Positions 34,742 to 45,864 are shown, counted from the stretch's first letter. The stretch: DNA of 64,000 bases from Alteromonas halophila (GCF_014651815.1 NZ_BMXP01000001.1:523934-587933), one strand, 5' to 3'. Notes: generated from the letters alone by a model not told the origin. A program made the numbers and translations.

Positions 34742-37303
34742 ATGATGAACCAATACGGTTATAACCTGACGCTATTGCCATCTGAAATGGATAAGCAGCT
34801 TGTCTCCGTCCTGGACAAAGCACGCCACTCCGTGCATGCCGATATTGTTATAGTGGTAAGTGCCACAAAGGAAAGTGAGGAAGCAGCGCTGGTCAATTCC
34901 GACTCATCGGTATTTGTTCGGGGTGGTGAAAAAATTGTATTGCCCAGTGTAGCTATTCAGACGCTGTCGGTACCACAGGTAAGTAAACCTGTGCGTGGTG
35001 ATGAGTTTACATGGCCTGCGACCCTTGAACGTTGCCAGAGAAATAATGTGATCATCGCGCCTATTTTTGATCTTCATAATCATCTCATCGGCGCGGTGCT
35101 GTTCGCCATTGAACATCCCACCTTAAATGCTATGGAAGAGAATTTTGCGGAACTGGCTCGTCAGCGTGTTGAATTGACACTGCAAAAAAAGCTGGTGGAA
35201 AATCCGTATGCCGATCAGCTTAACGAGAAAGTGGCGTTGCTCGATGAGATCAGCGCGCTCTCAAAGACGGGGGGATGGGAATATGACGTCGAGTCTGATG
35301 CGCTAAGCTGGACGGCTCAGACCTACCGGCTTTTAGGGGTCACCGAGACCAGGGATGCCCAACCCAGTTTTAACCTTGCGAACATTTCCAAAGACAGTCG
35401 ACGGACAGTGCAGGGGGCTATACAACAGGCGATAGCGACACAAACAGGCTTCACCTGTGACATTCCGTTTCTCAGTGTAGAGGGTAAAACGCGCTGGGCC
35501 AGCGTAACTGGCAAGGTGGTGAGAAATGTTCTGACCGGTAAGGTTCAGCGTGTCTACGGTGCGGTAAGGGATGTTACCGAAGAGAAGCATTTGTCTGATA
35601 CCGAGTTTAAGTATGCAGAGTACCTGTCTACCATTCTTGATAACCTGCATGATGCAGTGGTAACGATTGATACACAGGGTACGATTATCACTGCGAACAA
35701 ACCGGTGAAAACATTGTTTGGGTATCACCCAGGCGAACTGCTGGGCATGGATGTGACAGTGCTGATGCCGGAGCCCTATGCCTCTGAGCATGCGGACTAT
35801 ATGAACGCCTTTTTGAAAACCGGAAAAGCCAATATTATCGGCGTAGGTCGTGAACTGACAGGGTTGCACAGAAGTGGCAGAGAGTTTCCTATTGACCTGT
35901 GCCTGTCGGAGACCTTGGTAGAGGGTGAAAGACGGTTTGTCGGTATTATTCGCGACATTACAGAGCGAAAAAGGTCCAGCGATCACATTTACCGGCTGGC
36001 TTACTTCGACGACGTGACCGGCCTGCCAAACATGAAGTCATTTGAGCAGGCTCTGGCAAAGCTTATCAGACAGTCCCGGGAAAAAGGCCAGGACATTTAC
36101 TGCTGCATGCTCGACTTAGACAACTTCTCCCAGTTTAACCTGTCATTCGGTAAGTCTACCGGCGACTATATTCTGCGGGTTCTGGCCGGACGTATCAGCC
36201 GTACGCTGTCAGCATCGTTTAAGGTTTTCCGTGGCACCGCAGATGAATTTCTTATCTTATACACACTCCCCGTTAAGTTCGATGATGAATCAGTCGCTAA
36301 CACTCTGGATGATATGGAGTGGCAGTTACATGAAAACGTATTGTGTGAAATATCCCTGCATGGTAATCCTCAGCAGATAAGCGGCGCACTGTCGACCGCT
36401 CAGGTACTCAGTGCTACCGCCAGTTACGAAAAGCTGATCGGGATCCTGGAGTTTGGTAAACGCCGCGCCAAGTCACAGGGACACGGTGGACGCGTCTGCT
36501 TTGAGCGGGACGCATTTGCCGAATACGAACGACATAACGAAATCAGCCGCTCGCTGATAAGTGCGCTGACCAATAATGAGTTTTTTTTGATGCTGCAGCC
36601 GCAGTTTGACGCCAGCGGCAGCATGATAAGTGCGGAGGCGCTGCTACGCTGGACCCACCCTACGCTGGGCGATATCAGTCCGGGGGAATTTATTCCAGTT
36701 GCTGAAGAGTCCGATGCGATTGTCGATATTGGCTACTGGGTGATCAATGAGGCATGCCGTCTGCTGAATGATTGTCAGGCGCAGGGGGTGCATACCAAAA
36801 TAGCGGTGAATATCAGCGGCCGCCATATTGCGCGGGCCGATTTCAGACACCGATTGCTTAAAACTGTCGAAAACTGGCAGGTGAGTCCACATCAGCTGGT
36901 TATTGAAATCACCGAAACGACGCTGGTAAAGGGAATTGACCTGGTCCGGCGACGGATAGATGAACTGTCGCGTTTTGGTTTTGAATTTTCTATCGATGAT
37001 TTCGGTACCGGTTACTCCAGCTTAAGTTACCTGAAGGAGCTGCCCATCGCTGAACTTAAAATTGACCGTTACTTTGTCGATGAAATCAGCTTTTCCAGTG
37101 TCGATGTTCCGATTGTAAATACGATTCTGGATATGGCTCAGGCCCTGGGGGTACGAACAGTTGCAGAGGGCATTGAAAACCAAATACAGATGGACTATCT
37201 GGTACAGCGTGGCTGCAATGTTCTGCAGGGGTTTTATCTGGGCCGTCCTGTCCATATCGAACACTGGCGCTCAATGCTCACTAACACGTTTGCGACTCAC
37301 TAA
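34742..37303 (+). CDS. PAS/GGDEF/EAL protein, probable c-di-GMP phosphodiesterase
   Basis: An 853-residue cytoplasmic signalling protein. It has a GAF-like N-terminus, two PAS domains (GGWEYDVESDALSW near 178; LDNLHDAVVTIDTQG near 300), then a GGDEF domain whose signature is degenerate (GTADEF near 498), and a complete EAL domain (SAEALLRWTHP near 630; ITETTLVKG; DDFGTGYSSLSYLKELPI). The cyclase half should be inactive, so the likely net activity is hydrolysis of c-di-GMP with the GGDEF remnant as a regulatory site. Two adjacent ATGs (34742, 34745) follow AAGGAG; the second has the better spacing. No membrane segment. Confidence 0.85.
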   Translation: MMNQYGYNLTLLPSEMDKQLVSVLDKARHSVHADIVIVVSATKESEEAALVNSDSSVFVRGGEKIVLPSVAIQTLSVPQVSKPVRGDEFTWPATLERCQRNNVIIAPIFDLHNHLIGAVLFAIEHPTLNAMEENFAELARQRVELTLQKKLVENPYADQLNEKVALLDEISALSKTGGWEYDVESDALSWTAQTYRLLGVTETRDAQPSFNLANISKDSRRTVQGAIQQAIATQTGFTCDIPFLSVEGKTRWASVTGKVVRNVLTGKVQRVYGAVRDVTEEKHLSDTEFKYAEYLSTILDNLHDAVVTIDTQGTIITANKPVKTLFGYHPGELLGMDVTVLMPEPYASEHADYMNAFLKTGKANIIGVGRELTGLHRSGREFPIDLCLSETLVEGERRFVGIIRDITERKRSSDHIYRLAYFDDVTGLPNMKSFEQALAKLIRQSREKGQDIYCCMLDLDNFSQFNLSFGKSTGDYILRVLAGRISRTLSASFKVFRGTADEFLILYTLPVKFDDESVANTLDDMEWQLHENVLCEISLHGNPQQISGALSTAQVLSATASYEKLIGILEFGKRRAKSQGHGGRVCFERDAFAEYERHNEISRSLISALTNNEFFLMLQPQFDASGSMISAEALLRWTHPTLGDISPGEFIPVAEESDAIVDIGYWVINEACRLLNDCQAQGVHTKIAVNISGRHIARADFRHRLLKTVENWQVSPHQLVIEITETTLVKGIDLVRRRIDELSRFGFEFSIDDFGTGYSSLSYLKELPIAELKIDRYFVDEISFSSVDVPIVNTILDMAQALGVRTVAEGIENQIQMDYLVQRGCNVLQGFYLGRPVHIEHWRSMLTNTFATH

Positions 37304-37525
37304 CGAACAAGCGCTGGGCATCACAGTATGACGCACCGTGGTTCCCGACAGACACCCTCATTGCTGTCAGCGGCAAAGCCGCGACGGTATCGCATTATCT
37401 GATTGGATAACTACATTCATTGAACCTGTCAGCGAGCGTATACGCCTGAAGTCTTATGCACACCGGCAACGGGCTGGGGTAAGGTGGGGGCGTAAACCCT
37501 ACAATCTGTGCGGAAAAGAAACCTC

Positions 37526-39430
37526 ATGACTTATCACACTGTTTATACCCAATCTGTCCGGCAGCCTGAAGTATTCTGGCGTGATGCAGCAAATATGCTG
37601 GCCTGGCACACGCCGCCTGCCACTATTCTGACTAAAGACACCAATGGCGTTGATCGCTGGTTCGCTGACGGAAAGCTGAATACCTGTTATCTGGCGCTGG
37701 ATCAACATGTCCAGGCCGGACACGGCGATGACGTGGCTGTCATCTACGATTCGCCGGTCACCCAGACTAAAGCGACATTCACCTATGCGCAGCTGATGCA
37801 ACAGGTCAGTCAGTTTGCCGGTGCACTGAAGTCGCAGGGGATCACCAAAGGGGACAGGGTTTTGATTTATATGCCCATGATCCCGCAGGCCGTGATCGCC
37901 ATGCTTGCTGTTGCGCGACTTGGGGCCATTCACTCGGTCGTGTTTGGCGGCTTTGCAGCAAAGGAGCTGGCCCAGCGCATTGATGACGCAGCCCCAAAGG
38001 TTATTGTCACGGCATCCTGTGGCATTGAGGGGAAAAAAGTTCTGCCATACAAACCTATCGTTGATGATGCCATTGCACAGTCACTGCAAAAGCCGCAATG
38101 CTGTATTGTCTATCAGCGCGCGCAATGCCAGGCAACGCTTGATAACGCCATTGACAAAGACTGGCAGTTGCTAACGGATAACAGTGAAAGCGCAGACTGT
38201 GTGCCGGTGATGGCAACGGACCCCCTCTACATTCTTTATACGTCCGGGACGACCGGGAAACCCAAGGGCGTCGTCAGGGATAACGGTGGCCATGCGGTTG
38301 CGCTCAATTATTCCATGCAGGCCATTTACGATATTCATCCAGGCGATGTTTTCTGGGCGGCCTCGGATGTTGGCTGGGTTGTGGGTCATTCTTATATTGT
38401 ATACGGACCGCTGATTCGCGGCGCCACAACCGTATTGTATGAGGGCAAGCCGGTGGGTACGCCTGATGCGGGCGCGTTTTGGCGTATGGTCGAGGAATAT
38501 CAGATTGCGGTGATGTTTGCCGCGCCCACGGCCTTTCGTGCCATCCGCAAAGAGGATCCGGACGCGCAGCAACTGGCGCAGTATGATATATCCTCGCTGC
38601 GAACTATTTTCATGGCGGGCGAGCGTCTCGACCCGCCGACCTACCACTGGACGGTGGACAAGACTGGCAAGCCGGTGGTGGACCACTGGTGGCAGACGGA
38701 AACCGGCTGGCCTATTTGTGCTAACCCTGTGGGGCTCGAGGCTATGCCTGCTAAGCCTGGATCTTCCACGGTGCCAACACCTGGTTTTAATGTTCAGGTA
38801 CTTGACCCTCAGGGAGCGGTTCTGCCGCGCGGTCAGCAAGGTGCCATTGTACTGAAACTGCCATTGCCGCCTGGGTGTCTGCCTACTATCTGGGGCGATC
38901 ACAGTCGTTTCGAAGACGGCTATCTGTCTGAGTTTCCAGGCTATTACAGTTCCGGTGATGGCGGGTATATCGACGAAGACGGGTATGTTTTTATCATGGG
39001 ACGAACCGATGATGTGATTAACGTTGCCGGCCACCGCCTGTCGACAGGCGAAATAGAAGAGGTGCTGGCCTCCCATACGGCGGTGGCTGAGTGCTGCGTA
39101 ATTGGTATACACGATGCGCTGAAAGGGCAGGTGCCGTTTGGCATGGTATTGTTAAAAGACGGTACACAGGTTGACGAAGAGATGTTGCAGCAGGAGCTGG
39201 TAGCGCTGGTGCGTCAGCAAATCGGCGCGATTGCCTGCCTGAAGCGAATCATGGTGGTCCCACGTTTGCCAAAAACCCGTTCTGGCAAAATACTGCGAAA
39301 ACTGCTGCGTCAGATCGCCTGTGATGCGCCGCTTGCGATTCCGTCAACCATTGATGATCCCGGCAGCGTCGAAGAGATAGCTGCACTGATGGCGTCACAA
39401 GGGGCTGTGACGGCCAAAGCGACCGGCTGA
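37526..39430 (+). CDS. prpE: propionyl-CoA synthetase
   Basis: Acyl-CoA synthetase of the AMP-forming family, 634 residues, activating propionate (and probably acetate) to the CoA thioester. Visible: the P-loop YTSGTTGKPKGVV, the WWQTETGWP motif, the hinge GRTDDVINVAGHRLSTGEIEE, and the acetylatable Lys in RLPKTRSGKILRKLLR near the C-terminus. PrpE is favoured over Acs by length and by VVRDNGGHAVAL after the P-loop. The start is ATG 37526 (MTYHTVYTQSV); an upstream GTG at 37508 is less likely. No other prp gene is adjacent. It is convergent with the cytochrome b561 gene. Confidence 0.88.
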   Translation: MTYHTVYTQSVRQPEVFWRDAANMLAWHTPPATILTKDTNGVDRWFADGKLNTCYLALDQHVQAGHGDDVAVIYDSPVTQTKATFTYAQLMQQVSQFAGALKSQGITKGDRVLIYMPMIPQAVIAMLAVARLGAIHSVVFGGFAAKELAQRIDDAAPKVIVTASCGIEGKKVLPYKPIVDDAIAQSLQKPQCCIVYQRAQCQATLDNAIDKDWQLLTDNSESADCVPVMATDPLYILYTSGTTGKPKGVVRDNGGHAVALNYSMQAIYDIHPGDVFWAASDVGWVVGHSYIVYGPLIRGATTVLYEGKPVGTPDAGAFWRMVEEYQIAVMFAAPTAFRAIRKEDPDAQQLAQYDISSLRTIFMAGERLDPPTYHWTVDKTGKPVVDHWWQTETGWPICANPVGLEAMPAKPGSSTVPTPGFNVQVLDPQGAVLPRGQQGAIVLKLPLPPGCLPTIWGDHSRFEDGYLSEFPGYYSSGDGGYIDEDGYVFIMGRTDDVINVAGHRLSTGEIEEVLASHTAVAECCVIGIHDALKGQVPFGMVLLKDGTQVDEEMLQQELVALVRQQIGAIACLKRIMVVPRLPKTRSGKILRKLLRQIACDAPLAIPSTIDDPGSVEEIAALMASQGAVTAKATG

Positions 39431-39452
39431 CAAGCGCGGTCGCGCGCCTTTG

Positions 39453-40136
39453 TTAATAGTAGAGGCCTTCAGTTGCGGGTTGCGGCGGTGCGATAAAAAC
39501 GGCGTAGTACACCAGCACTGCGCACACTGCCGCCACAATGAACGCCAGCAGCAACTTTGATGAAGCGATACCGGGCGACTGAGAGTCTTTCTTGCCGTGA
39601 AACATTGCCGGGACCAGGTGGTGATGCTTGTACAAACTGTAAAACGCAATAGCGACAATATGCAGCGCAATGACTGCGAGTAATACATTAAAGCCGGTAT
39701 GGTGTATGGTATTAGCCAGGTCCTGCACGGTTTCGCTGACAAGATGCCGGTAAGGGCCATCAAGAAACACATCATCGGTGAGAAATAGCCCGCTGACTGC
39801 CTGCGTACCGACTAGCAGCAACATCAAAATCACGGCCCAGCCTCCCAGTGGATTGTGTCCGGCGTGATCCACAGACTGCTTATCGGTAAGCGTTTTTACA
39901 TAAGCCACAACACGAGACGGCCCGGCCACAAACTGAGTAAACCGGGCATAACGGGTGCCGAACACGCCCCAGATAAGCCGAAATAACACAAGTCCCAATA
40001 CAAAATAGCCACAGTAAAAGTGCCATTGCATCGCATTATCCAGAACCTCAGCTGTGACATACTGGGCCACAATACCGGCGACTAACAACCAGTGAAAAAG
40101 ACGGGTGGGCATATCCCAGATGAGTTTTTTTGTCAT
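39453..40136 (-). CDS. cytochrome b561 family protein
   Basis: A 227-residue inner-membrane dihaem cytochrome b of the YceJ/b561 type. There are four main hydrophobic segments with haem-ligand His in TRLFHWLLVAG, WHFYCGYFV, IHHTGFNVLLAVIALHIVAI, plus a fifth helix near the C-terminus (LLLAFIVAAVCAVLVYYAVF). It passes electrons between the quinone pool and periplasmic c-type cytochromes; the cytochrome c' gene 5 kb away is a possible partner, though b561/c' pairs are usually adjacent. ATG 40136 (MTKKLIWDMPTR) fits the family better than the longer frame. Confidence 0.85.
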   Translation of the reverse strand: MTKKLIWDMPTRLFHWLLVAGIVAQYVTAEVLDNAMQWHFYCGYFVLGLVLFRLIWGVFGTRYARFTQFVAGPSRVVAYVKTLTDKQSVDHAGHNPLGGWAVILMLLLVGTQAVSGLFLTDDVFLDGPYRHLVSETVQDLANTIHHTGFNVLLAVIALHIVAIAFYSLYKHHHLVPAMFHGKKDSQSPGIASSKLLLAFIVAAVCAVLVYYAVFIAPPQPATEGLYY

Positions 40137-40304
40137 TGTTGCTCGCTTACTGTTGCCGTGACGGGCCTTGCCTGTGAAATGAATAGCATGCAAAGAAATG
40201 GCCGGTCAGGCAAGGCAATTCTCGGTGAATATGCGATTGTTTGAGTTTTAAATCGCTTAGGCATGATGCACAATATTGCGACGACTCACCGGAATACACA
40301 ATCA

Positions 40305-41108
40305 ATGAACGTAGGATTATTTGGTACAAACGGGCGTATGGGGCGCGTACTGATTGAGGCCCTGAATAACAGTGAACAGGCCACACTCCGTGCAGCAACG
40401 GTGCGGGACGACTCACCGTGGATCAATATGAATGTCGGAGAACTGGCCGGCATCCCCGGACAAACCCTGACCTGTACACCGGTATCGAAGCTGTCACCGG
40501 ATCACGTGGATGTGATGATCGATTTTACACTGCCTGTAGTATTTGAAGATAATATTCGCTGGTGTATAACCCACAAAAAGCCGGTGGTGATAGGCACTAC
40601 CGGCCTGAGTCCGGCGCAGGTAGCGCTACTGGACGAAGCCGCGCAACATATCCCGTTGGTATTTGCAGCCAATTACAGCGTGGGTGTGAACCTGATGCTG
40701 TCACTGGTCAGACAGGCGGCCAGTGCACTGGATGACGACACCGATATAGAAATTATTGAGGCACATCACAGGTATAAACAAGATGCGCCCTCGGGCACCG
40801 CTCTGGCGATTGGTGAGGCCATTGCCGGAGAGTTAGGCCGGGATCTCAGTGACTGTGGCGTGTTTAGCCGTGAGGGCAAAATGCCGGCACGGGACCAGAA
40901 GCAGATTGGCTTTGCGACAGTGCGTGGTGGCGATATCGTTGGTGAGCATACGGCCTTATTCGCTGATCTGGGCGAGCGCCTTGAAATCACCCATAAAGCG
41001 TCAAGCCGGCTTACTTTTGCCAAAGGCGCTGTGCGCGCCGCAAAGTGGGTTCAAAACAAGGCGCCAGGACGTTATGACATGATTAATGTACTTGGCTTGC
41101 CGCGCTAA
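40305..41108 (+). CDS. dapB: 4-hydroxy-tetrahydrodipicolinate reductase
   Basis: DapB catalyses the NAD(P)H-dependent reduction step of lysine and diaminopimelate synthesis in the cytoplasm. The 267-residue length is normal from ATG 40305 (MNVGLFGTNGRMG), which is chosen over the in-frame ATG at 40263 by family alignment. The nucleotide-binding GTNGRMG, the GTTGLS segment, and the catalytic EIIEAHHRYKQDAPSGTAL segment are all present. carA follows after a 323-nt leader region. Confidence 0.95.
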   Translation: MNVGLFGTNGRMGRVLIEALNNSEQATLRAATVRDDSPWINMNVGELAGIPGQTLTCTPVSKLSPDHVDVMIDFTLPVVFEDNIRWCITHKKPVVIGTTGLSPAQVALLDEAAQHIPLVFAANYSVGVNLMLSLVRQAASALDDDTDIEIIEAHHRYKQDAPSGTALAIGEAIAGELGRDLSDCGVFSREGKMPARDQKQIGFATVRGGDIVGEHTALFADLGERLEITHKASSRLTFAKGAVRAAKWVQNKAPGRYDMINVLGLPR

Positions 41109-41233
41109 CAGCCGGACCGACATGCAGCCTGTTTGTCCGCTGACACAGGAAGAACGAATAAAGTTAATGGTTTTGCGTGCTAGGCGTGAAAAATGCAATG
41201 AACGTAGTATTTTTAGTGTTTTTCTAAATCGGG

Positions 41234-41263
41234 TTAGACCTTTTTTAAGAACTCATATATACT
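41234..41263 (+). promoter_or_regulatory. probable sigma-70 promoter of carAB
   Basis: TTAGAC (41234-41239), 18 bases, TATACT (41258-41263). The -10 is near consensus and the -35 is weak. Transcription would start near 41270 and give a ~160-nt untranslated leader. Confidence 0.5.
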
Positions 41264-41284
41264 TATCGGAATTTGCCAAAATTT

Positions 41285-41369
41285 CGCGTTTATTAGCTCA
41301 AACGCGCGGTTTTATTAGCTGCAAAGATCGATGAACGGGATGTAAGTTTACCATTACCTCCCGTTTTTT
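41285..41369 (+). promoter_or_regulatory. carAB leader with terminator hairpin (candidate attenuator)
   Basis: The 323-nt gap between dapB and carA holds no convincing gene. It contains a 7-bp hairpin (CGCGTTT 41285-41291 / AAACGCG 41300-41306). It also contains an intrinsic terminator: AACGGGA (41334-41340) pairs with TCCCGTT (41359-41365), with a further GTAA/TTAC inner stem, ending in six T at 41364-41369. The terminator may simply end dapB transcription. Since a promoter lies upstream of it, premature termination controlling carAB is also possible; carAB is known to be attenuated in Pseudomonas. Confidence 0.55.
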
Positions 41370-41431
41370 GTGGGGTTTGATCAGGATACTGGTTAAACAC
41401 TCAGTTAGTTATCCTTAATCAGGAGGTTGAC

Positions 41432-42565
41432 TTGGCTAATTCTGCCCTTTTGGTGTTAGAAGACGGTTCGGTTTTCAGAGGTACTGCCATTGGTGCAACA
41501 GGTACCGCGGTCGGCGAAGTGGTCTTTAACACGTCCATGACCGGTTATCAGGAAATTCTTACTGATCCTTCTTACGCTGAACAAATCATCACGCTCACTT
41601 ATCCCCATATCGGTAATACTGGCACCAACGACGAAGACGTTGAATGCGATACCATCTGGTCTAAAGGCCTGGTTATTCGCGATTTGCCACTGATTGCCAG
41701 CAATTTCAGACAACAACAAACCCTTTCAGAGTTTCTCAAAGCCAAGGGTGTTGTGGGTATCGCAGACATTGATACCCGTCGTTTAACGCGGATATTACGC
41801 GACAAAGGCGCACAGAACGGATGCATCATGTGCGTGGACAACCTGGATGAAGACGACGCCCTCAAGCAGGCGAAAGCGTTTCCAGGCTTAAAGGGCATGG
41901 ATTTAGCGAAAGAAGTCTGTATCAAAGAGCCAAAGACCTGGACCAGTGGCAGCTGGCAACTGGGCAAAGGCTATGTGACGCCGACGGTCAAGGCACGCTA
42001 TCACATTGTGGCGTATGACTTCGGGGTGAAACAAAATATCCTGCGTATGCTGGTAGACCGGGATTGTAAGATAACCCTGGTGCCCGCGCAGACTCCCGCT
42101 TCTGAGGTGTTGGCAATGGAGCCGGATGGTGTGTTCCTGTCCAACGGGCCAGGCGATCCGGAGCCTTGTGATTACGCTATTACAGCCATTAAAGAATTGC
42201 TGGAAAAGAATGTGCCGATTTTTGGAATCTGTCTTGGCCATCAGCTACTGGCGCTGGCCAGCGGCGCGACCACGGCGAAGATGAAGTTTGGTCATCATGG
42301 CGCTAACCATCCGGTTAAGGACATCAAAAACAACACAGTGATGATCACCAGCCAGAACCACGGGTTTGCTGTGGATGAGGAAAACCTGCCTGACAATCTG
42401 GAAGTGACGCATATTTCGCTGTTTGATAAGTCGCTACAGGGTATTCATCGCAAAGACAAGCTTGCATTCAGCTTTCAGGGGCATCCAGAAGCGAGCCCTG
42501 GCCCGCATGAAGCCGACCGCCTGTTCGATCACTTTATCGAACTCATTGAACAGTCAAAGCTGTAG
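41432..42565 (+). CDS. carA: carbamoyl-phosphate synthase small subunit
   Basis: CarA is the glutaminase subunit that feeds ammonia to CarB for carbamoyl phosphate synthesis, shared by arginine and pyrimidine pathways. The 377-residue protein has the N-terminal CPSase domain ([17 protein letters not shown]) and a class I amidotransferase domain with the Cys nucleophile in [12 protein letters not shown] and His/Glu in [11 protein letters not shown]. The start is TTG at 41432, five bases after a strong AGGAGG. carB begins 12 nt after the stop. Confidence 0.97.
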   Translation: MANSALLVLEDGSVFRGTAIGATGTAVGEVVFNTSMTGYQEILTDPSYAEQIITLTYPHIGNTGTNDEDVECDTIWSKGLVIRDLPLIASNFRQQQTLSEFLKAKGVVGIADIDTRRLTRILRDKGAQNGCIMCVDNLDEDDALKQAKAFPGLKGMDLAKEVCIKEPKTWTSGSWQLGKGYVTPTVKARYHIVAYDFGVKQNILRMLVDRDCKITLVPAQTPASEVLAMEPDGVFLSNGPGDPEPCDYAITAIKELLEKNVPIFGICLGHQLLALASGATTAKMKFGHHGANHPVKDIKNNTVMITSQNHGFAVDEENLPDNLEVTHISLFDKSLQGIHRKDKLAFSFQGHPEASPGPHEADRLFDHFIELIEQSKL

Positions 42566-42577
42566 GAACGAGCCACT

Positions 42578-45500
42578 ATGCCAAAACGTACCGACATTAA
42601 AAGCATTTTGATATTAGGTGCTGGCCCTATTGTGATTGGCCAGGCCTGTGAATTCGATTACTCCGGTGCGCAAGCCTGTAAAGCGCTGCGCGAAGAGGGA
42701 TACCGGGTGATCCTGGTAAACTCTAACCCCGCCACCATTATGACCGACCCGGAAATGGCTGATGCCACCTACATCGAGCCTATTCACTGGGAAGTGGTGC
42801 GAAAGATCATCGAAAAAGAACAGCCAGATGCCATTTTGCCAACCATGGGCGGCCAGACCGCACTGAATTGTGCGCTGGAGCTGGACAAAGAAGGGGTTCT
42901 GGAAGAGTTCGGGGTAGAGCTGATTGGTGCGACTGCCGATGCCATTGATAAGGCCGAGAACCGCGACCGTTTCGATCACGCCATGCGTAAGATTGGACTG
43001 GAATGCCCGCGTGCAGAAATAGCAACCAGCATGGAGCAGGCACATGATGTGCTTAGCCGAATCGGTTTTCCGTGCATCATTCGGCCGTCATTCACCATGG
43101 GTGGCTCAGGCGGCGGGATCGCCTATAACATTGAAGAGTTCAATGAAATCTGCCACCGTGGACTGGACTTGTCACCCACCAATGAACTGCTGATTGATGA
43201 ATCACTGATTGGCTGGAAAGAATATGAAATGGAAGTGGTGCGCGATAAAAGCGATAACTGCATTATCGTCTGTACCATCGAAAACTTTGACCCCATGGGC
43301 GTGCACACCGGCGACTCTATCACGGTAGCACCCGCGCAAACTCTGACTGACAAAGAGTTCCAGATCATGCGTGATGCGGCCATGGCGGTTCTGCGTGAAA
43401 TTGGTGTGGAAACCGGCGGCTCAAACGTTCAGTTTGGTGTCGACCCGGATACCGGCCGTATGGTCATCATCGAAATGAACCCAAGGGTATCGCGTTCTTC
43501 CGCGCTGGCCTCGAAGGCTACAGGCTTCCCGATTGCCAAAGTGGCGGCTAAGCTGGCGGTCGGCTATACCCTGGATGAGCTTGCCAATGAAATTACCGGC
43601 GGCCTGACACCGGCGTCGTTCGAACCCTCTATTGATTATGTGGTCACTAAGATCCCGCGCTTTAATTTTGAAAAATTTGCCGGGGCCAATGACCGACTGA
43701 CCACGCAGATGAAATCAGTGGGCGAGGTCATGGCGATTGGCCGTAATCAGCAGGAGTCACTGCAAAAAGCATTGCGGGGACTGGAAATCGGCGCCAACGG
43801 ACTTGATCCCATGGTCGATTTGGACGATGTGGATGCGCGTAATAAGATCGGCTATGAGCTTCGCACGCCCGGTGCAGAACGCATCTGGTACATCGGTGAT
43901 GCGTTCCGCCTGGGGATGAGTGTAGAAGAGGTATTCAGCCTGACCAATATCGATCGCTGGTATCTGGTACAGATTGAAGAACTCATCAGGCTGGAAGCCG
44001 AGGTGGCGCAGAAAGGTCTGCGTGGCGTTGACGCAGATTACATGCGTAAACTTAAGCGTAAAGGATTCTCTGACTCGCGTCTGGCTGAGTTAATGAAAGT
44101 TGCCGAAAGTGATGTGCGCGAGGCAAGGCACGGCTTCGGTATTACACCGGTTTACAAGCGTGTAGACACCTGCGCGGCCGAGTTTGCGACCAGTACTGCC
44201 TACATGTATTCCACCTACGACGAAGAGTGTGAGGCAGATCCGTCTGATCGTGACAAAATCATGGTATTAGGCGGAGGACCAAATCGTATAGGACAGGGCA
44301 TTGAGTTCGACTACTGTTGTGTGCATGCCGCACTGTCGATGCGCGAAGATGGTTACGAAACCATTATGGTGAACTGTAATCCGGAAACCGTATCGACCGA
44401 CTACGATACCTCTGATCGCCTGTACTTCGAGCCGGTCACACTGGAAGACGTACTGGAAATCGTAAATAAAGAAAAGCCCAAGGGCGTGATTGTACAGTAC
44501 GGTGGTCAGACACCACTGAAACTGGCGCGCGCGCTGGAGGCCAACGGTGTGCCGATCATGGGTACCTCACCGGATGCGATTGACCGCGCTGAAGACCGTG
44601 AGCGGTTCCAGCACATGGTCAACAAACTGGCCCTGAAACAGCCGGCCAATGCCACGGTAACGAACTTCGATGAAGCCCTGAACATGGCTGAGGAAATTGG
44701 TTATCCGCTGGTGGTTCGCCCCTCCTACGTTCTGGGCGGCCGTGCGATGGAAATCGTCTACGATAAGAAAGATCTCAAACGTTACCTGACCGATGCCGTT
44801 AAGGTGTCGAACGACGCGCCGGTCTTGCTGGATCGCTTCCTGGATGACGCCATTGAGGTCGATATCGACGCGATTTGTGATGGCGTCGATGTCGTCATTG
44901 GCGGGATCATGGAACACATTGAACAAGCTGGCGTTCACTCGGGTGACTCTGCCTGTTCACTGCCTCCGCACTCACTACCTAAGGACATCCAGGATACCAT
45001 GCGTCAGCAGGTCAGAGACATGGCGCTGGAGCTGGGCGTGGTAGGCCTCATGAATACGCAGTTTGCTATTAAAGACGGCGACGTGTATCTGATTGAGGTG
45101 AACCCGCGCGCCGCCAGAACCGTGCCGTTTGTGTCCAAAGCCACGGGTATTCCGCTGGCCAAAGTGGCCGCGCGCTGTATGGCCGGAGTGAGCCTGAAAG
45201 AGCAGGGTATCACCGAAGAAGTGATACCCCCGTTTTTCTCCGTTAAAGAAGTGGTACTGCCGTTTGCCAAATTCCAGGGCGTCGATCCGCTGCTTGGACC
45301 AGAAATGCGTTCTACCGGTGAGGTCATGGGCGTAGGTGACACGTTTGAGGAAGCCTATGCGAAAGCCAACCTGGGCTCCGGCGCACCGTTGCCGAAGTCT
45401 GGTAAGACGTTGCTGTCGGTCAGAAACACCGATAAGCAAAAAGTCATTGAGCTTGCCAAGGCGCTGACCGAAGCGGGCTTCAGCATTGAAGCCACACGCG

Positions 45501-45799
45501 GTACGGCAACGACATTGTACGATGCCGGTGTTATGAGCACGGTAGTGAATAAGCTCTCTGAAGGTCGCCCCAACATTGTTGATGCGATCAAAAACGGCGA
45601 GTATGCGTATATCATTAACACGACTGAGGGCCGTCAGGCGATTACAGACTCTATGTATATCCGCCGCGAGGCATTGCTGAATAAGGTGACCTATACCACC
45701 ACCATGAATGCAGCGTTTGCGACCATCCGGGCGAAATCGGCCGATGATCGCAACAAAGTTGCGTCTGTTCAGGAACTGCACGCAAGGTTGCACGGCTAA
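42578..45799 (+). CDS. carB: carbamoyl-phosphate synthase large subunit
   Basis: CarB makes carbamoyl phosphate from bicarbonate, ammonia and two ATP. The 1073-residue protein shows the expected internal duplication of two ATP-grasp halves ([24 protein letters not shown] at the start; [20 protein letters not shown] near residue 563), each with its metal-binding [11 protein letters not shown] or [11 protein letters not shown]. The C-terminal allosteric domain (about 935-1073) binds UMP/ornithine. It forms an operon with carA and ends at a perfect palindromic terminator. Confidence 0.98.
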   Translation: MPKRTDIKSILILGAGPIVIGQACEFDYSGAQACKALREEGYRVILVNSNPATIMTDPEMADATYIEPIHWEVVRKIIEKEQPDAILPTMGGQTALNCALELDKEGVLEEFGVELIGATADAIDKAENRDRFDHAMRKIGLECPRAEIATSMEQAHDVLSRIGFPCIIRPSFTMGGSGGGIAYNIEEFNEICHRGLDLSPTNELLIDESLIGWKEYEMEVVRDKSDNCIIVCTIENFDPMGVHTGDSITVAPAQTLTDKEFQIMRDAAMAVLREIGVETGGSNVQFGVDPDTGRMVIIEMNPRVSRSSALASKATGFPIAKVAAKLAVGYTLDELANEITGGLTPASFEPSIDYVVTKIPRFNFEKFAGANDRLTTQMKSVGEVMAIGRNQQESLQKALRGLEIGANGLDPMVDLDDVDARNKIGYELRTPGAERIWYIGDAFRLGMSVEEVFSLTNIDRWYLVQIEELIRLEAEVAQKGLRGVDADYMRKLKRKGFSDSRLAELMKVAESDVREARHGFGITPVYKRVDTCAAEFATSTAYMYSTYDEECEADPSDRDKIMVLGGGPNRIGQGIEFDYCCVHAALSMREDGYETIMVNCNPETVSTDYDTSDRLYFEPVTLEDVLEIVNKEKPKGVIVQYGGQTPLKLARALEANGVPIMGTSPDAIDRAEDRERFQHMVNKLALKQPANATVTNFDEALNMAEEIGYPLVVRPSYVLGGRAMEIVYDKKDLKRYLTDAVKVSNDAPVLLDRFLDDAIEVDIDAICDGVDVVIGGIMEHIEQAGVHSGDSACSLPPHSLPKDIQDTMRQQVRDMALELGVVGLMNTQFAIKDGDVYLIEVNPRAARTVPFVSKATGIPLAKVAARCMAGVSLKEQGITEEVIPPFFSVKEVVLPFAKFQGVDPLLGPEMRSTGEVMGVGDTFEEAYAKANLGSGAPLPKSGKTLLSVRNTDKQKVIELAKALTEAGFSIEATRGTATTLYDAGVMSTVVNKLSEGRPNIVDAIKNGEYAYIINTTEGRQAITDSMYIRREALLNKVTYTTTMNAAFATIRAKSADDRNKVASVQELHARLHG

Positions 45800-45864
45800 T
45801 GACAACGTGCAGCGTACAAGGTATGCTGTAACAATAGTGAAAAGTGAAACGTAAAAAGTGAAAT

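Noticed and set aside
38171-39112. 313-codon open frame on the - strand over prpE
   Set aside because: Antisense shadow of a conserved synthetase gene; no ribosome site and no recognisable domain.
41272-41296. seven-codon TTG-started frame as a carAB leader peptide
   Set aside because: Start codon weak, spacing to CGGA too short, and no run of Arg or pyrimidine-linked codons; left as unsupported.
41086-41334. 82-codon open frame between dapB and carA
   Set aside because: It begins inside dapB in another frame, has no ribosome site, and runs through the probable promoter; no conserved pattern.
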